A DNA stretch of 7,598 nucleotides from Thermoflexales bacterium (GTDB lineage: Bacteria > Chloroflexota > Anaerolineae > Fen-1058), in contig JAFGFO010000055.1 of the NCBI GenBank assembly GCA_016931085.1, forward strand, positions 1 to 7,598. Direction: 5' to 3'. Shown here one piece after another: positions 6,646 through 7,598 of the stretch; positions within the stretch are counted from its first letter, which is position 1, and each line of letters begins with the position of its first letter. The position numbers and the translations under genes were made by a program. A model generated the notes under the pieces. It was not told the DNA's origin. It saw nothing but the letters and a program-made list of their open reading frames with translations, and did not search any database.

Positions 6646-6687
6646 AAGTTGACAATTTCTTGAAGCGGCTGCCTCACCCACTCGTGC

Positions 6688-7598
6688 CTAGTGGCCCGGC
6701 AGGTTGTAACTGCCGCCGATGTCTCCGGCACCGCTGCTGCGCGACAGGTTGCATATTCCCCCGATCCGCTGGCCGTTGAGCGAAACGACAGAGGCCGAGA
6801 GCTCAGCCCCGACCGGCATACCGTCAGCCGCGTAGACCGCGCATGCGCCCGGGTCGATGTTCTCTGTGCCCCCGCCCACCGCTGCGCTCCCCCCAGCGTA
6901 GTAATAGCTCCGCTGTACCTGGGCCGCAGCGCTGTCCACGTTCTGCACCTGGAGTCCCGTCTTCCAGCCATCGCCCCCCAGGTTGTTGGCCACGAAAGGC
7001 GCCACCAGGCTGGCCGCCCCGCCCAGCAGCGCGCTGTAGCTCTGGTGGGAGCGCCGGCCGGTGGCGGTGTTTTGCTGGTTGACGATGGCCACGATCGGCT
7101 GCCCATTGTTCGTGCTGAGCCAGGCCGAGCCAGCCCAGTTGTTCGGCAGCCCCGCTTCAGTCGATTGGCTGACCATGGCATATCCCTTGGCTGGCACAGG
7201 GAGGAGGAGGGTACGCGTCAGGCCGTTGGAATACGTGATGGTGACGTGGGCGGCGATGTCGCCCACGTTCTGCACCTGGAAGGCGCTGTTCCAATTGTAA
7301 TAGCCCTTCAGCAAAGAGGGCAGGTACAGCGTGTCCGCCCCAGAGCTGAAGGCGTTATAGTCCGAGTAGCCGGCGCCGTTGGCGTTGTCCTGCCTGACCG
7401 TCACCGCCAGGGCTTGATCGGCGCTGACCACCGCCGAGCCGGAGAAACTGCCCAGTTGCGCGATGCCAGCCAAGTTGACGGCGGCTTGCCCGTTGGGGGC
7501 GATCGATACGTCTTCCAAAGTGTGTTGGCAATTTCCGTTGATGTCATAAAAGCGGATGTCGGCCGTGGCCACCGCCACGCCTGTGTTCTGGAGGTACA
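6688..7598 (-). CDS. Repeat-containing, probably extracellular protein (C-terminal part; 5' end outside window)
   Basis: The reading frame is open to the window edge and encodes at least the last 302 residues. A GTG at 7576-7578 is not the true start, because the codons before it continue the repeat (YLQNTG). Three units of about 107 residues begin with QNTG, QVQNVG and VQNVD (Gln at partial-protein residues 3, 109 and 218). Each has an alternating V-x-V/Y beta-strand pattern followed by a G-S-A or G-A-x-L segment, and then a strand containing Q-A-L-A-V-T-V or Q-P-I-V-A-I-V. The composition is rich in Ala, Gly, Asn, Ser and Tyr and poor in Lys, as in secreted or surface beta-sandwich repeat proteins. 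No enzyme motif, sorting signal or membrane segment is seen at the C-terminus (ending YNLPGH). I do not recognise a characterised function. The gene converges on the mogA-like gene and belongs to a different transcription unit. Confidence 0.8.
   Translation of the reverse strand, partial: YLQNTGVAVATADIRFYDINGNCQHTLEDVSIAPNGQAAVNLAGIAQLGSFSGSAVVSADQALAVTVRQDNANGAGYSDYNAFSSGADTLYLPSLLKGYYNWNSAFQVQNVGDIAAHVTITYSNGLTRTLLLPVPAKGYAMVSQSTEAGLPNNWAGSAWLSTNNGQPIVAIVNQQNTATGRRSHQSYSALLGGAASLVAPFVANNLGGDGWKTGLQVQNVDSAAAQVQRSYYYAGGSAAVGGGTENIDPGACAVYAADGMPVGAELSASVVSLNGQRIGGICNLSRSSGAGDIGGSYNLPGH

Noticed and set aside
6649..6654. Perfect TTGACA hexamer as a promoter -35
   Set aside because: No -10-like sequence lies 16-18 nt downstream, and any + strand transcript would run antisense into the repeat-protein gene.
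6045..7181. Long open frame (378 codons) on the - strand across the mogA-like gene, the terminator and the repeat protein
   Set aside because: It runs antisense through a clear MogA-family gene, across the perfect hairpin, and out of frame through the repeat protein; the translation has Arg/Pro/Ala-rich shadow composition.
7576..7578. GTG as the true start of the - strand repeat protein
   Set aside because: Codons before it stay open to the window edge and read YLQNTG, the same signature that opens the later repeat units, so the gene continues outside the window.
1..7598. CRISPR array, tRNA/rRNA genes, insertion sequences or attachment sites
   Set aside because: No regularly spaced direct repeats, no tRNA-like cloverleaf, no transposase frame and no terminal inverted repeats with target duplications were seen.

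Overview
The window looks like chromosomal DNA of a GC-rich bacterium, most plausibly a Chloroflexota (Anaerolineae/Caldilineae-like) lineage. This is an inference from three things: the style of the three-fold repeated 'QVQNVG' protein at the right end, the PHP + AlbA_2-like fusion protein, and the overall codon bias. No rRNA or other taxonomic marker is present.

Layout. Positions 1-257 hold no gene. They contain nested inverted repeats at the left edge, a possible extended -10 promoter near 169-177, and a leader that can fold over the ribosome-binding site of the first gene. From 258 to 6599 seven genes run on the + strand with almost no space between them: hsp20 (small heat-shock protein), lon (ATP-dependent protease), a stand-alone receiver-domain response regulator, a large PHP-phosphoesterase/AlbA_2-like fusion protein, an AF2212-like antitoxin, a PIN-domain toxin (VapC-like), and a mogA/moaB-type molybdopterin adenylyltransferase. 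Junctions are -1, -4, +7, +11, -32 and +4 nt, so one long transcript is likely. A perfect 16-bp inverted repeat at 6613-6645 then separates this set from a convergent - strand gene. That gene encodes the C-terminal part of a repeat-rich, probably extracellular protein whose 5' end lies beyond the window.

How the genes may work together. Hsp20 holds unfolding proteins and Lon degrades damaged proteins, so the first two genes form a protein-quality-control pair. Lon is known in other bacteria to degrade labile antitoxins, so a toxin-antitoxin pair further down the same apparent transcript is a suggestive, unproven link. The receiver protein and the PHP/AlbA_2 protein between them have no assigned role here. 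The PHP domain retains a full set of likely metal ligands and so is probably an active hydrolase. The toxin-antitoxin segment looks less GC-rich than its flanks and may be a later insertion. The molybdenum-cofactor gene has no obvious functional tie to the rest.

Most notable points: the PHP-AlbA_2 fusion with an unassigned C-terminal domain; the hsp20 leader with two mutually exclusive pairings, one of which hides the Shine-Dalgarno site; and a ~42-residue acidic insertion in Lon immediately before the Walker A motif.
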